A stretch of 64,000 bases of DNA from Strongylocentrotus purpuratus. Its lineage: Eukaryota; Echinodermata; Echinoidea; Camarodonta; Strongylocentrotidae. Where the stretch lies: contig NW_022145556.1 of assembly GCF_000002235.5 (NCBI RefSeq), positions 487,501 through 551,500 on the forward strand, in the 5' to 3' direction. The position numbers were made by a program, and so were the translations under genes. Under the pieces are notes generated by a model. The model was not told the DNA's origin. It worked only from the letters and a program-made list of their open reading frames with translations, and searched no databases. Positions 1 through 10,872 of this stretch are shown here, piece by piece; the first letter of the stretch is position 1; the number at the start of each line of letters is the position of its first letter.

Positions 1-222
1 AATCAATACAGACCATTTAGGTTTAATGTTTTGCTTTTAAGAAAATTTGAATCGCTATCAAATGTTGTGTTGAAAGATCTTATCCTGAAGCCTGTATGGC
101 TCAAAGTCTAGCTTTGAGCATCCCTGAACATAATATCAACAACCAACCACCCACCACCATCAGTTATTTCACATAAACGATTATTGCAAACTTCGAAATT
201 TTAAAAATGAAGCTCTGCTTAC

Positions 223-1495
223 AATTTCTGTCATTTCTTGATCAGGTCTGTCCGACTCCACACCGCTGTTTCCATCATGATGATCCGTAGTCTGCACACT
301 CAATGGCATTATCTCTGAGGTATCTTCTTCCTTCAGAAATGATAGAAGAAATGATTAAATGTCGGTAGGTCCATGATATAACCCAAGAGTTAATCTTCAT
401 TTAGTTATTAACCGACACCTACGGTAAGACAGACAACCTTTTTGTCAAAGAGTTAGATGATCTTAAATAACTTAGAGGAGCCAAAGCTTATGGGTAAAAT
501 TGTATGACTCAATGTGCGGCAATTTCGGGGCAGGTTCAACATTAAAACATAACGGCATGCACATTATCATCGAGATCGATGCATATCATTAGATCATTAC
601 ATGTCGTTATCTCTCCACTAATTGAATGACTATTAGCAGAAGCAACAATCCTTTCAGATCACTGAACGCAAATAAATTAGTAATACTTGTCTGCCTCGGT
701 ATAACTTTCACAAAATAATGATGATTAATTTAATAACAATTCATGAATATATTATTAGCTGACTCCTAGAATGATTATGCACTTTAACATTTGATCTAGT
801 ATTATTGCATGAAGTTATTTTCGAGTGTTAACATTCATTCGAGAATCCTTTTCTCCAGTTATCTTACCTTGACATCCACCACAATCTCTGTCTGTCTCCC
901 TCCACGGTGATCTGTAAACAACACCGAGGATCGCTGGCCTGGTGTGAGGGTAATGGCGGTGTGGAAACTTGGACCACTCACTGACACTGTTAGCTGCCCA
1001 ACGTAACATTAAGAAAATTAAGAAAATATTAGACATCTTCCCCCACAATATAAAAGCCTTTTAATTGGAATAAGAGACCCCCCCCCCCCATTGTTTACAA
1101 GAAAGTAGGGAGGTTTTCCAAAGATATTTTCCCCCAAACGATTCTCTCTAAGACAGTGTTGGCGAGCCCACCCCTATAACTCATCGAGTCTAAGAGTGCT
1201 GAGGGAATTCCCAAATATTCCCGAATAAAACAATTGCTTCTACCCCCTCCCTCCCCCCCCCCCACAAAAAAATAAAAAATAAAAAGTCCAACCCTCGACG
1301 GCTTGCGCAAAGTGAGTGTCGAAGGACTAAAGGCTAATCCTAATGCTGGAAGCTGGTAGGATTATTTCACCTTCCCGCTCTCCAATCCTTCGAATGTTGA
1401 CATTCCTCATTTCTTACCTTGCTTTCCCCTTCACCGTCGCTTCTGCCTTTGTTATGGGATGAATCGCCTCTCCCTTGATGATTGGTGGTTGCCAT
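223..1495 (-). CDS. Uncharacterised three-exon gene, copy A (open, longest exon 3)
   Basis: I do not recognise this protein. Exon 1 is 1418-1495, starting with ATG at 1493-1495 (26 codons, MATTNHQGRGDSSHNK...). Exon 2 is 868-993 (42 codons, containing SVSGPSFH, TPGQRSSVLFTDH and EIVVDVK). Exon 3 is 223-330 (36 codons, EEDTSEIMPLSVQ... to ...QEMTEI). All three are open and in phase 0, with donors GTAAG after each and AG acceptors before exons 2 and 3. Exon 2 is one codon longer and exon 3 five codons longer than in copy D, both in frame, which supports coding. Exon 1 is polar and acidic; no signal peptide or membrane segment is visible. The end of the gene was not found and may lie beyond the window edge. 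Exon structure is read directly; function is unknown. Confidence 0.5.
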
Positions 1496-2521
1496 TGTAT
1501 ATAGCTGAAATATAGAACATAATGATGTTCAATCAATGATTATGTGAAAATAAATAACTAGAGGCGAATAATGATATAATATTTCGTTATTAATAAAACA
1601 TCTCTCATCACATCTCTCCATTTTGATTTGACACACTTCGGTAGTTTAAATGGACCTTTGGACTCTCCTACCCTAGACTCCATTGGTCTACAGTGTGATG
1701 AATAAAACACAGGAGCATGATAGGTAGACATAAGTGGTCCTAACAACAGATGAGAAGGACACTACTCATTAAAGAAAAGGGTAATTTGGGGGGTAGCTGT
1801 ACAAATTACGGAGAACACTGTGTCCCTTCGTCATATGATCCGGGGTGCCCCTTCTGACGTAGGCCTATATGGAAATGTTTTTATCTCAAAATGTTCAACA
1901 AAAACACGTTATAAACGTCAGTGATTTTGGGATAAAATATTCTCTTCATGCGATGAGCAGAAATCTACATTTTAATAGTCATACTTGGGATCGATTCTTT
2001 AGATTTGAAACTTCTTCGAAGTAGTGATTAAATAACCGTTTCAAGAGTGGATTTCCACTCAACACGGAATTATCCAAAATCTGTCTCCCCCAAAAGTGAA
2101 TTTCAAGGATTGCATATAGATATTAAATTTCCAAGAGTCCGATGGCATGTGATGATCACTGGCGTACTAATGAAGGGGAGGGGTATTTCTTATTTGATAC
2201 CAGTGATTTACAAATGTTGCTAAATTGACATGAATTTTCGGGATTTATACTCACTTTTTGGTAAAATCATACTTTTTAATGCGTCTATTGGAAAAATGTC
2301 AAATTCTCAATTTTACAGTCAGGCAAAAATTAGAGTTATTTTTTATTTTTATTTTTTTATTAATTGGTATATATTGATCTACCAGCAGCATAAAGCTGAA
2401 AGGGTCAATTTACAAAAGCCTTAGTTTCAGAGCCCGCGAATCGGGGGGGGGGGGGGGGCTCCACCCCTCCCGCAAAACACACATTTTTTTTAAAAGAATG
2501 TTATATAGAGAAATAGAAAGA
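1496..2521. other. Upstream part of gene block, U1
   Basis: No recognised gene. It contains the strongly conserved block (1597-1746), then a stretch (1800-2200) with motifs AACACGTTATAAACGTCAGTG and ACACGGAATTATCC that recurs near 63170-63400 and 42650-42850. At 2425-2470 is the sequence GAGCCCGCGAATC followed by a long G run, which recurs at 59040. Confidence 0.5.
1597..1746 (-). other. Strongly conserved 150-bp block with open minus frame
   Basis: This block occurs near-identically at 25487-25640, 42389-42535 and 62901-63050. On the minus strand it is open in all four copies and reads MSTYHAPVFYSSHCRPMESR, then VGESKGPFKL(P/L)KCVKSKW. It lies upstream of the three-exon gene. It could be an upstream exon, a promoter or 5' UTR segment, or simply a young repeat. 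No splice site was fixed. Confidence 0.35.
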
Positions 2522-2939
2522 CCCCAATAAACAGAACACTAAAAAGTAACCTCTTTTGGGAGTGTATTTTAAGTGATTTTAAAGTATAGTGCCTTTTGAA
2601 CTAGATTTAAACGTTATCGACACGTGCCTTCATTTAAACAAAAAGGGTATTCCTGTTCACGTTTTTATCTAACCTAAAAACCACCAGTTTATCACGCGAC
2701 TGGAGTAACGTGATTCCACTTACCTCTGTAAATCAAGTGTTTATGACCAAATAACCACTTGACCAAGCAACGAGTTTTTTGTCCGTTAACCGATGGTGGC
2801 GATAAATACGTAATTATTTGGTCTTGTAAGCACCTTTATCGATTGGTTTCACAGGTTATCCAAGGTTGATGGTAATAATCACGTTACTTACACCGGCTAA
2901 TCGTCTTAGTGTTCTGTCCGTGAATATCTGGTGATATTA

Positions 2940-3790
2940 AATTAGTAATTCGGAGGTGTCTTACACACCTCTTTAAATGGTTTCAAAGTTACCACAAATT
3001 TCTTGGTTATGATCACGTGGCTCAAGCTGATTACTAATCTAAGCTGTGAATCCGTGATATTATGTAGGTGTGAAAAAATAGTAATTATTAGGTGTCTTAA
3101 AACACCTATTTAAATGGTAGTCAAAATTGCCAGCAGTTCCGCGGTGATGATCTCGTGAGTCAAACGGATTATTAATCTAAGCTGGGCATATGTGACTTTT
3201 AGGTGTGAAAAATTAGTAATTATTAGGTGTCTTAAAACACCTATTTAAATGGTAGTCAAAGTTGCCAGCAGTTCCGCGGTGATGATCTCGTGACTTAAAC
3301 GGAATATTAATCTAAGCTGGGCATACGTGACTTTTAGGTGTGAATAATTAGTCATGGTTAGGTGTCTTAAAACACCTATTTAAATGGTAGTCAACGTTGC
3401 CAGCAGTTCCGCGGTGATGATCTCGTGAGTCAAACGGATTATTAATCTAAGCTGGGCATATGTGACTTTTAGGTGTGAAAAATTAGTAATTATTAGGTGT
3501 CTTAAAACACCTATTTAAATGGTAGTCAAAGTTGCCAGCAGTTCCGCGGTGATGATCTCGTGACTTAAACGGAATATTAATCTAAGCTGGGCATACGTGA
3601 CTTTTAGGTGTGAACAATTAGTCATGGTTAGGTGTCTTAAAACACCTATTTAAATGGTAGTCAACGTTGCCAGCAGTTCCGCGGTGATGATCTCGTGACT
3701 CAAACGGATTATTTATATAAGCTGGGTATTTCGTGTTTTCCAGGTGTGAAAATGAGTTATTCTTGGGTGTCTTGATGGTTTCATAGTTAC
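2940..3790. repeat. 135-bp satellite with 270-bp higher order
   Basis: The motif GGTGTCTTAAAACACC starts at 3091, 3226, 3361, 3496 and 3631, exactly 135 apart, with diverged copies at 2955 and 3766. Copies at 3226 and 3496 resemble each other most, as do 3361 and 3631, giving a 270-bp dimer period. Each copy contains GCCAGCAGTTCCGCGGTGAT and a short palindrome, GGTGTCTTAAAACACC. Confidence 0.9.
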
Positions 3791-3819
3791 CATTTAAGTT
3801 CCGTGGTGATAATACCGTG

Positions 3820-3965
3820 ACTGTTGGCATATTTCTATGTTCACCAGTTGATAACTGACTGTTGGCATATTTTCATTGCACCAGTTGATAACTGGAGTGT
3901 GCATATTTCCAGTTGCACCGGTTGATGACTGAGTGTTGGCATATTTCGAGTTGAACCAGCTGACA
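3820..3965. repeat. ~38-bp tandem repeat (GTTGGCATATTT / CACCAGTTGATAACTG)
   Basis: Four diverged copies begin near 3822, 3860, 3897 and 3933. They follow directly on the 135-bp satellite. The CCAGTTG word continues at lower density in 4425-4585. Confidence 0.7.
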
Positions 3966-4304
3966 CCAATTAATTTGCATATTGAATATGGGGTGCGTGC
4001 AGATCTATGTTTTTTAAACATTTTATCTGAATCTACAGCATATTTCTTAATTACCGATGATTTAGTTATATGCAATTCATTTCGAAAATACTACAAATAT
4101 AAATTACCATTTATTAGGACATTTCGTTGCTTCGTATAAATTACATTTAGTTAAACATGAATAAGGGAAACATTAACTATGAACTAAAATAATTTCAATA
4201 AAGTACAAGTATACGATTTTTTTTCTCGATTAATTCAATTATGTAAGTCTACTTATTACCAATGCCTTTACATTGGTAATACAGACGTACCAGTATTGAA
4301 GTAT

Positions 4305-4420
4305 TAGGGACTTTTTGATTCGCACGAAGACAATGTGGATTGCTACGGTCGACGTCCTTTTAATGCACTGCCTTGAATGGACGTCGCACGTATCAGTCCA
4401 CGCAAATCTAAAAGTCCCTA
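4305..4420. repeat. Inverted repeat with TAGGGACTTTT ends
   Basis: TAGGGACTTTTTGATTCGCA at the left is matched by the inverse of the right end, AAAAGTCCCTA. Inside, GTCGACGTCC and GGACGTCGCAC form a second hairpin. It lies inside the larger 2522-5190 element and may be a small nested element. Confidence 0.55.
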
Positions 4421-5227
4421 TTGTTGCTGTTCAACTGGTTGGAAGTTAACCAAATGGTTCTAATGGCTCAGCTAGACCAGTTGAAGTATAACTGGCCTGG
4501 ATCAACTGGATCACTTAGCCCATTTCAATTTCCAGGGTTACCAGTTGGCATTAAATGGTTCATCACCTGGACCAGTTGCAACTGCTTTCTCTTGTGGGAT
4601 GTTTGCACCCACCCCCTCCCCCAACCCCCTCTAACCCCAAACTGCTACCGGCGCGCCTGGACGTAATTATGGAAGATCCAAGACACGATGTTCAGAAACG
4701 GGATGATTATTATTATTTTGGTTCATTTATTGTGTAACATTTGCGTAATTATTGGGTTGAACGCGGGTTACAGTAACATACTTCCTCTTCGACGTAAATT
4801 TCACGTGAATGAAGAACATGATTCATCTCAAGTCAGCCTCGTAATATTCACGTGAATTTCACGCAGATTTTTTGACTAAAACTATCACTAACGCTTCACG
4901 TTGTTTCTGTGACGCGATAATTTCGTTTATGAAGATGTAATTTCATAACCAAACAAACACGGGAGTATTAGGTTTACAAACCATGGTCTCCAAGGTAGGG
5001 ATATTCACGTTATTATAATGGTGATATTGCAGTGACAATTGCGTGATTTAGTGTACTTGTCTTTTAAGTTACCTAGTGCAATAAACGTTTTAACACATTT
5101 ACGTAAATGTCAGGTATTTGAAGAACGTAACTCTCCTCAAGTCGATACCTTGATATTGACGTGATTTTCACGTGATTTTGTTTATTGGGACACAAAGAAA
5201 AAGAATAGTCATCTATAAGTTTCACAA

Positions 5228-6060
5228 ATGAGGCTTCAAAATAATGCTCATCTGACCGTTATCTAAATGGCTAAAACCCCTAAGCTTGCGGGGGCTCCGC
5301 CCCCTGGGGCCCCGCCCCCTGGACCCAACACCAATCAGTGACCTGCCAGTGTCACAAATAAGGTATCTAAATATGCTTATCACACCGTAAATAAATGCCT
5401 AAAACCCATTTAGCTTCCGGGAGCTCTGCCTCCTGGACCCCATCAAGGGGGCTATTATAGATGAGCCCCTGGATGCTCATCTGACCGTAATTAATGCCTG
5501 AAACCCCTGAGCTTCCGGTGGTTCTGCACCCTGGACCCTACCAAGGACCCTAAGGCTTGCCGCTAAATGCTCATCTGACTGTAATTTAATGCCTAGAGCC
5601 CCTGAGCTCCTGGGGCCCCGCCCCTGGACCCACACCAATTAGTGACCTGCCAGTATCACAAATAAGGTATCTAAATATGCTTATCACATCGTAAATAATT
5701 GCCTAAAACCGCTTTAGCTTCCGGGAGCTCTGCCCCCTGGACCCCACCAAGGGCCCTAAGACGGGGCCCTGGATGCTGATCTGACCGTAATTTTATTCAT
5801 AAAATCCCTGAGCTCCTAGGGGCTCCGCCCCCTGGACCCCACGCCAATTAGTGACCTGCCATTGTCACAAATAAGGTATCAAAATATGCTTAATATCAGA
5901 CCGTAATTAAATGCCTAAAACCCTTTAGCTTCTTGGGCTCTGCCCCTGGACCCTAAGATGAGCCTATGGCGGGCCCTTGAATGGTCATCTGACTGTAATG
6001 CCCCTGGACCCCACGCCAATTTACGCTCCAATTGCGGCTTCGCTTGCTACGCTCTACCTG
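5228..6060. repeat. GC-rich ~100-bp minisatellite (CTCCGCCCCCTGGACCCC)
   Basis: About eight diverged copies of CTCATCTGACCGTAATTAA, AAACCCCTGAGCTTCCGGGG, CTCTGCCCCCTGGACCCC, alternating with a GTGACCTGCCAGTGTCACA variant, starting near 5247, 5374, 5475, 5571, 5681, 5773, 5889 and 5983. It ends with a CGCTTCGCTTGCTACGCTCT motif. Shorter versions are at 43080-43320, 59100-59400 and 63600-64000, so it belongs to the unit. Confidence 0.8.
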
Positions 6061-6099
6061 ATCGTAAATACTTGAGCCCCCCCCCCCCCCCCCCCCAAG

Positions 6100-6930
6100 G
6101 TTTCTGCTCATTACGCCACTGGTGATGATATCATTGTCAACACAATTATTATTTCCTTTTATATTTCTGTTGACGATCGAACTGCATTGTCGCATTTCCT
6201 TTGTCTATTTTGGCTGTCTATTTTCAAAGACCAAAGTCCAATTTCACGAGCGTACAAACTACAGCGCCACGTATATTACATGTTATGCATGTGTTTAGGA
6301 TACTTTGTTGATAATTTATAAAGCTACATCTTACTTTCTTCATTCCTTATCCAACATAAACTGGAGACATATATATTGGAATACACAACTGAAATGAAAG
6401 GTAATCAATTTTGGTTTATATCTTGAGTGTTATACATGTAGCATATTATTGTAATCCGGAATCAGTTTTTGCGTCACAGCTATGTGCAGTAGATAACTAG
6501 CTCTTTACGTGATCATGAATATAGTATCAGTTGCCTTCTGTATTGTTAGTACAATACCGATAGCCTACGAATTTATGAGGCTGAATTACGAAAAAGGAGG
6601 AGTGATTTTATGGACAATACTCAGCAGAGTCAGAATTTCGTTTCACGTAAATTCATTTGTAGGAAATTGATCAAATTATTGTTTAGAAATTTTGGAAAAG
6701 TCCACTGTTATTTTATCGGCACACTGCCTTCTATCCGTACCGTACCGTACCATATTTTCACCCCGGACAACTATCCCTAGGACAAGTAGGCCTAACCCCT
6801 AGGACAACATACTCCCGGATAACTATCCTACAAAATAGAGGCCTATTATCAATTCCAGAACAAGTTTTTGGGGTGGAATTGAATTATGCGATAGTTTTTT
6901 TTTTCCGGGGTTAGCTCTCTGGGTGTAATA
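6100..6930. other. Shared AT-rich block (U1 copy)
   Basis: No gene seen. The same block lies at 26640-27620, 43430-43890 and 59500-60470. It includes CATTCCTTATCCAACATAAA, TTGAGTGTTATACATGTA and GGACAACTATCC words near 6765-6840. Open frames here are short and not conserved between copies. Confidence 0.6.
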
Positions 6931-6952
6931 AGGGTATATGTTTTAAAGGTAG

Positions 6953-7234
6953 ACTATAGTCTATACGGACGACGATACCGCAGCAACCACTGCGTGCAAC
7001 ATACAGGAACCGAAGCGTGAGGAGAACTTGTCTGTTTTACGAGCGCTGACCATAGAGATTAAGTCGCTGACTACCGTTAATAGGGACTTGACCCACATTC
7101 GGCCAAAAGATCAACGAGGCATTTTGTGTACCTCCCACACAGACGACGAACGTTCGAGTGCACTAGAGCGTAACACCAAGGTACCGGACTCGTCGATATT
7201 TATGAAACAGGGGTTTATCGTAGAAAACTCGTGA
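6953..7234 (+). CDS. Coding-like ORF of unknown function (unit-specific)
   Basis: The frame opens after a TAG at 6950-6952 and runs 94 codons to TGA at 7232-7234: TIVYTDDDTAATTACNIQEP, then KREENLSVLRALTIEIKSLT, then VNRDLTHIRPKDQRG and onward. The first ATG is late, so the start is unclear; it could be an exon or a fragment of a mobile-element ORF. Base use is more GC-rich and less repetitive than its neighbours. It lies in about 2.5 kb found only in U1 (6940-9465). No domain is recognised. Confidence 0.25.
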   Translation, partial: TIVYTDDDTAATTACNIQEPKREENLSVLRALTIEIKSLTTVNRDLTHIRPKDQRGILCTSHTDDERSSALERNTKVPDSSIFMKQGFIVENS

Positions 7235-7259
7235 GAGTGTGAATGTCAACACCGCTGTG

Positions 7260-7315
7260 CGAGCGTGACTTGTCAACTCTCTCTCTCTGTCTCTGTCTCT
7301 CTCTCTCTCTTCCCT
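7260..7315. repeat. CT microsatellite
   Basis: Interrupted (TC)n tract in U1-specific sequence. Confidence 0.85.
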
Positions 7316-7438
7316 CTTCTTCTCCCGAAAAAAAGAAAACAAATCAGGAAACTGTATATTGTTAGTCTAGTAGATGCAGATGCACATCACAATGCATAAG
7401 TCCATTGTCATCCCTCCATCTAAGATGGGCGGCCCGGC

Positions 7439-8070
7439 CGTCAGATGGTAAAACGGTCTAACTCGAAATTTTGAGTTTTTGAGGTAAATTCACTTTCCGG
7501 GTAATGTGAGGGCGCTATTTCCAATGGTGCTATCGAGAAAATCCCATCATGTCTTCTTTTAGAGATAATTTCCGCTATCTTGGTACTTTTTTGTATTTTT
7601 CCTTCAGATTTGATGGTAAAACGGTCTATCTCTGAGTTAGCCCATTGCCGGTAATATCGTTTGGGGGTAAAACGAGCTATCTTTTACATAAACCTTTTAA
7701 CATTCTGAATTGAGATTTTTTAATCATCGCTGTCAGATGGTAAAATGGTCTATCTTCGAGTTAGTAGTATGGCAATAGTGTTTATAGTCTTTCTAGAAGA
7801 TAGACCATTTTACCATTTTATGATGTGTAGTGGGAGTGTATTCATGTGCTGTGGTTAAACAGTCTATCTGCACAAAAATCTCATTTATTTTATAATTAAA
7901 ACCCCAAATAAGCACAAAATTCTTCAGTTATCAGTGTTTAATATGCTTCTTCTTGTCCCATTGCTAAAAATGGATTATACCCATCTCCTAAAAAAGCTGA
8001 AACCTCTAAACTTCAAAGTCATTTTTCTCAGAACAGCGATTTTCGAGTTAGACCGTTTTACCATCTGACG
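7439..8070. mobile_element. 632-bp element with 30-bp perfect terminal inverted repeats
   Basis: The left end CGTCAGATGGTAAAACGGTC (continuing TAACTCGAAA) at 7439-7468 is exactly inverted at 8041-8070. The motif TGGTAAAACGGTCTATC and its inverse recur inside, at about 7614, 7737 and 7799. No transposase frame is visible. It is a MITE of unassigned superfamily; a target-site duplication was not recognised. Confidence 0.75.
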
Positions 8071-8810
8071 CAGGGATCCCCCTGCAATATGAATACGCGA
8101 TTCCTTCACTAGCAGATCGACCATGAATATTTAGATCTGCTCATAAAGCGAGTTCAGAGTGCCAATAATTTGCTAAATTTCAGGAAAATTAAAGAATTCA
8201 GTGTCTCGTGAGAGATATAATCTAATCCCTACACATTTTTTTTGTAAAAGATCGTCAATAATATCTAAATTCCCTTCAGTAAATTGCTGAAATCAACATA
8301 AAATGTGTCTTTTCCATCGCCGCGGAGCTGAGTCAAATTTGATGGTCGAAATACGCACGGCTGCGAGCACGGTGTGTAAGCCTCATTGTCCGCTGTGTAA
8401 AAACCTCGCTTACGCACAATGCATAAATTACGGAGGTCGATGCGTAAATTTCTAAAAGCTTCTTTTTATTGGATTGATATTGGCCCTAATTTCTCGACAA
8501 CCAATCAAATTATGTGTTACATCAGACGACACGGGATTATATACCCTATGATTTGGCGCCCGAGATGGCCCAATAACAAGTCGCAGTTACGAGCATTAGC
8601 TCCTTGAAGTACACAACCCCAGTGAAAAAGACGAATTTTCATGTGACCTCCATAGAGAAATCACAAATTGAATGATTGTTGTCCATTTTTGAAGACGAAA
8701 AGGCCCTATTTTCCGGTATTCAAATCAGTTCGAAATTGGTATCAGTGGAAAGAACAGTATTTGAATATGTGATTTCCACCCGAGATGGTGTGTAATCAAA
8801 GTTGCAATAA
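8071..8810. other. U1-specific intergenic sequence
   Basis: No gene recognised. A frame at 8419-8607 (62 codons) has no visible family features. No counterpart was seen elsewhere in the window. Confidence 0.4.
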
Positions 8811-9373
8811 ATGCAAAGTTGCAATAAATGCAATAAATTTTCAATAATTTATTGCATTTAACCCCGGTGCCTAACATAACAAAAATTTCTGTGTGCCCAT
8901 GCCTTGAGCCATAATGCATGGCCGTCCAGAGGATTTTTTTATGTTGGGGGACCGGGGTAAAATGCAATAAATTATTGAAAATTTATTGCATTTTCTGTGT
9001 TTTTTTTTATATATGGAAACTGCCCCCTACCCTAGCCCCCGCTGCGTACAGTCATGGTTCAGTGACAAAACAATGGCCTCGTAACTGCGAGGCCCCAGGA
9101 TCAAAACCGTGTCGATGTGCTATATTAGTGCCCTTTTGTGGGGCATTAATCCTCATTACTGTCATTTATGACTTGAGAGCGTAGGTCCCCTAGTTAATAA
9201 GCATAGTAGCATACACATGCTTTAGCAGTTCCACAAAATATACATTGGCAAGTTATTATTAAATAAAATCTGAGAATGTATACTATTATCTATATCTATT
9301 ATTTTTAAATAATTTTTTAAATAATTCCATAAATTGGGGTAAAACTAAAATATTCCACCTTTATGAGCGACAG
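8811..9373 (+). mobile_element. Composite hairpin plus tRNA-like SINE element, copy 1
   Basis: The left part is a hairpin: TTCAATAATTTATTGCATTT and an ACCCCGG arm near 8840-8870 are inverted near 8945-8990. It is followed by a SINE-like body (about 9035-9373) with GTTCAGTGACAAAACAATGG, a degenerate B-box-like GGATCAAAACC and ATTAATCCTCATTACTGTCA, which resembles the SINE at 46777. A second collinear copy is at 10340-10872, so hairpin and body move or duplicate together. Confidence 0.6.
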
Positions 9374-9639
9374 TGTATGTCCCTATTCAAGTCCATTCGT
9401 TTACGTGCAGTTGTCCAGAAGGAGACGTAGATGGCGTTAACCAGTATTTGTCATGCTACATACCTTTAAAGTCCAGGAGTATGTAATTGTTCAAGACGAC
9501 CTTTTCTCCCAAAGGATTCACTGTATCCCCAAAATTAAGTTCATGGATAAATTGGAACTCTAAAAATCTACGGGGAGCCAACACCCCCCCCCCCGGGCTC
9601 GTAGATATGGGCCAATTTATTGTCTTGCTTTTTTACACT

Positions 9640-10080
9640 ACAATATATTGAGGCACAATAAGGAGCAAAGCAACGAGAATTGTACTTTTCTGTTGTTCAG
9701 GCAACTTGTTCTACAAAAAAGCGGCTGCATATGGAAAGGCCTTTCCCCGTATGACTTTGTCATGGTTTGTGGAACACAAAGCAGAGACTTGGAACTGTAA
9801 CGTAGCACCCTATCTGGTTCATATGGAGTAAGCAATTCGTTAAGATAAAAAGGAGCTAGTTGATGTACACATTGTTAGGTTAATAGAAGTACTATATTGG
9901 ATACAAGACTTGATGGGTAACCAATGTATATCTCTTAAGACTGGAGTTATTGTTTTATGTTTCTTTGTGCATGTAACAAGTCGCGCTGCAGAATTTTGAA
10001 GGAGTTGTAGTCTTTGAATTTTAGAAGAAGGGAGACCAGAAAGCAAACAATTACATAAATCAAAATAGCACATAACAAAA
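9640..10080 (-). mobile_element. LINE reverse-transcriptase C-terminal fragment (CR1/L2/Jockey-like)
   Basis: The minus strand reads YFDLCNCLLSGLPSSKIQRL, QLLQNSAARLVT and ITPVLRDIHWLPI (about 9870-10073), then in another frame LTPYEPDRVLRYSSKSLL and MTKSYGERPF (9690-9835). These match in pattern the well-known C-terminal end of non-LTR RT ORF2 (LDYCNSLLYGLP..., QNTAARLV, LHWLPV, TRTKSYGDRAF). It is 5' truncated and frameshifted. The sequence just downstream, GCAAAGCAACGAGAATTG, also occurs at 44398 and 60902, so the insertion may predate the units. Confidence 0.75.
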
Positions 10081-10339
10081 GCATGAAATAAGCGTTCAGT
10101 GGTTGATCTGTCTAATAAACTTGGAATTTTTACCTATTTTGTGTCATACGATTGATGAGACAAAATTTTAAAGTGTGAACTTATCATAAAAAATAAAAAC
10201 ATAAATTTCTGCATGATTTAGTTGCATAAACTAGAGTGCCATTTATGTTCTAATACATTTAAACCTTCATATTTAAGAGGGGCGCATAATCCTTAAAAGG
10301 AAATCCAACCTTGGTAGCAAACTACTGAAGATGAAAGCA

Positions 10340-10872
10340 GAAAATTATCAATAATTCATTGCATTTTTGCCCCGGTCCCCAACAGGAAATATTCCTTTGT
10401 AGGGCCATGCATAATGGATTAAGGCATGGCCACACAGAGGATTTTTTTTCTGTTGGGGATCGGGGCAAAATGCAATGAATTATTGATAATTTATTGCATT
10501 TTCTTTGTTTTTTGTATTTGTGGGGGCGGCCCCGTACCCTAGCCCCCGCTCTGTACAGTCATGATTCAGTGGCTAAACAATGGCCTCGGTACTGTGAGCC
10601 CCCCATGATCAAAACCGTGTCGATGTGCTATATTAGTGCCATTTTGTAAGGAATTAATCCTCATTACTGTCAGTTATGAATTAAGGACGTATAGGTCCCC
10701 TAGTTGATTAGCATAGTAGCACACACATGCTTTAGCAGTCACGCAAAACAAATTATTATTCAATAAAATCTGAGAATGTGTACTTTTTAGATCTATTAGG
10801 AATAAATCATTGTCAAAATCATTCCATAAATTAGGGTAAAAATAATTATTCCACCATTATGACCAACAGTGT
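10340..10872 (+). mobile_element. Composite hairpin plus SINE element, copy 2
   Basis: Collinear with 8811-9373: the hairpin ATCAATAATTCATTGCATTT with CCCCGGTCCCC is inverted near 10445-10500, then CCCTAGCCCCCGCT, the SINE-like body, and an end near TTCCACCATTATGACCAACA. It sits where U1 has lost the sequence equivalent to U2 28215-30110, so insertion and deletion may be linked. Confidence 0.6.

Larger units (their letters stand above)
2522..5190. mobile_element. Putative ~2.7-kb non-autonomous element with CCCAATAAAC ends
   Basis: CCCAATAAAC at 2523-2532 is inverted at 5180-5189 (GTTTATTGGG). U4 runs straight across the matching place: TTTTAAAGAATG near 59093 is followed at once by GAACAGTCACC near 59113, as in U1 2495 and 5205. 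The interior has the 135-bp satellite, ~38-bp repeats, an inverted repeat at 4305-4420 and a ~310-bp direct duplication (about 4800 and 5115) rich in CACGTGA. No coding sequence was seen. The target-site duplication is not clear. Confidence 0.45.

Noticed and set aside
815-1048. Minus frames starting MWGK... over exon 2 (also 24340-24558 and 57970-58194)
   Set aside because: They run through the exon in the wrong frame and across both splice sites; the phase-0 frame fits splice sites, in-frame indels and neighbouring exons better.
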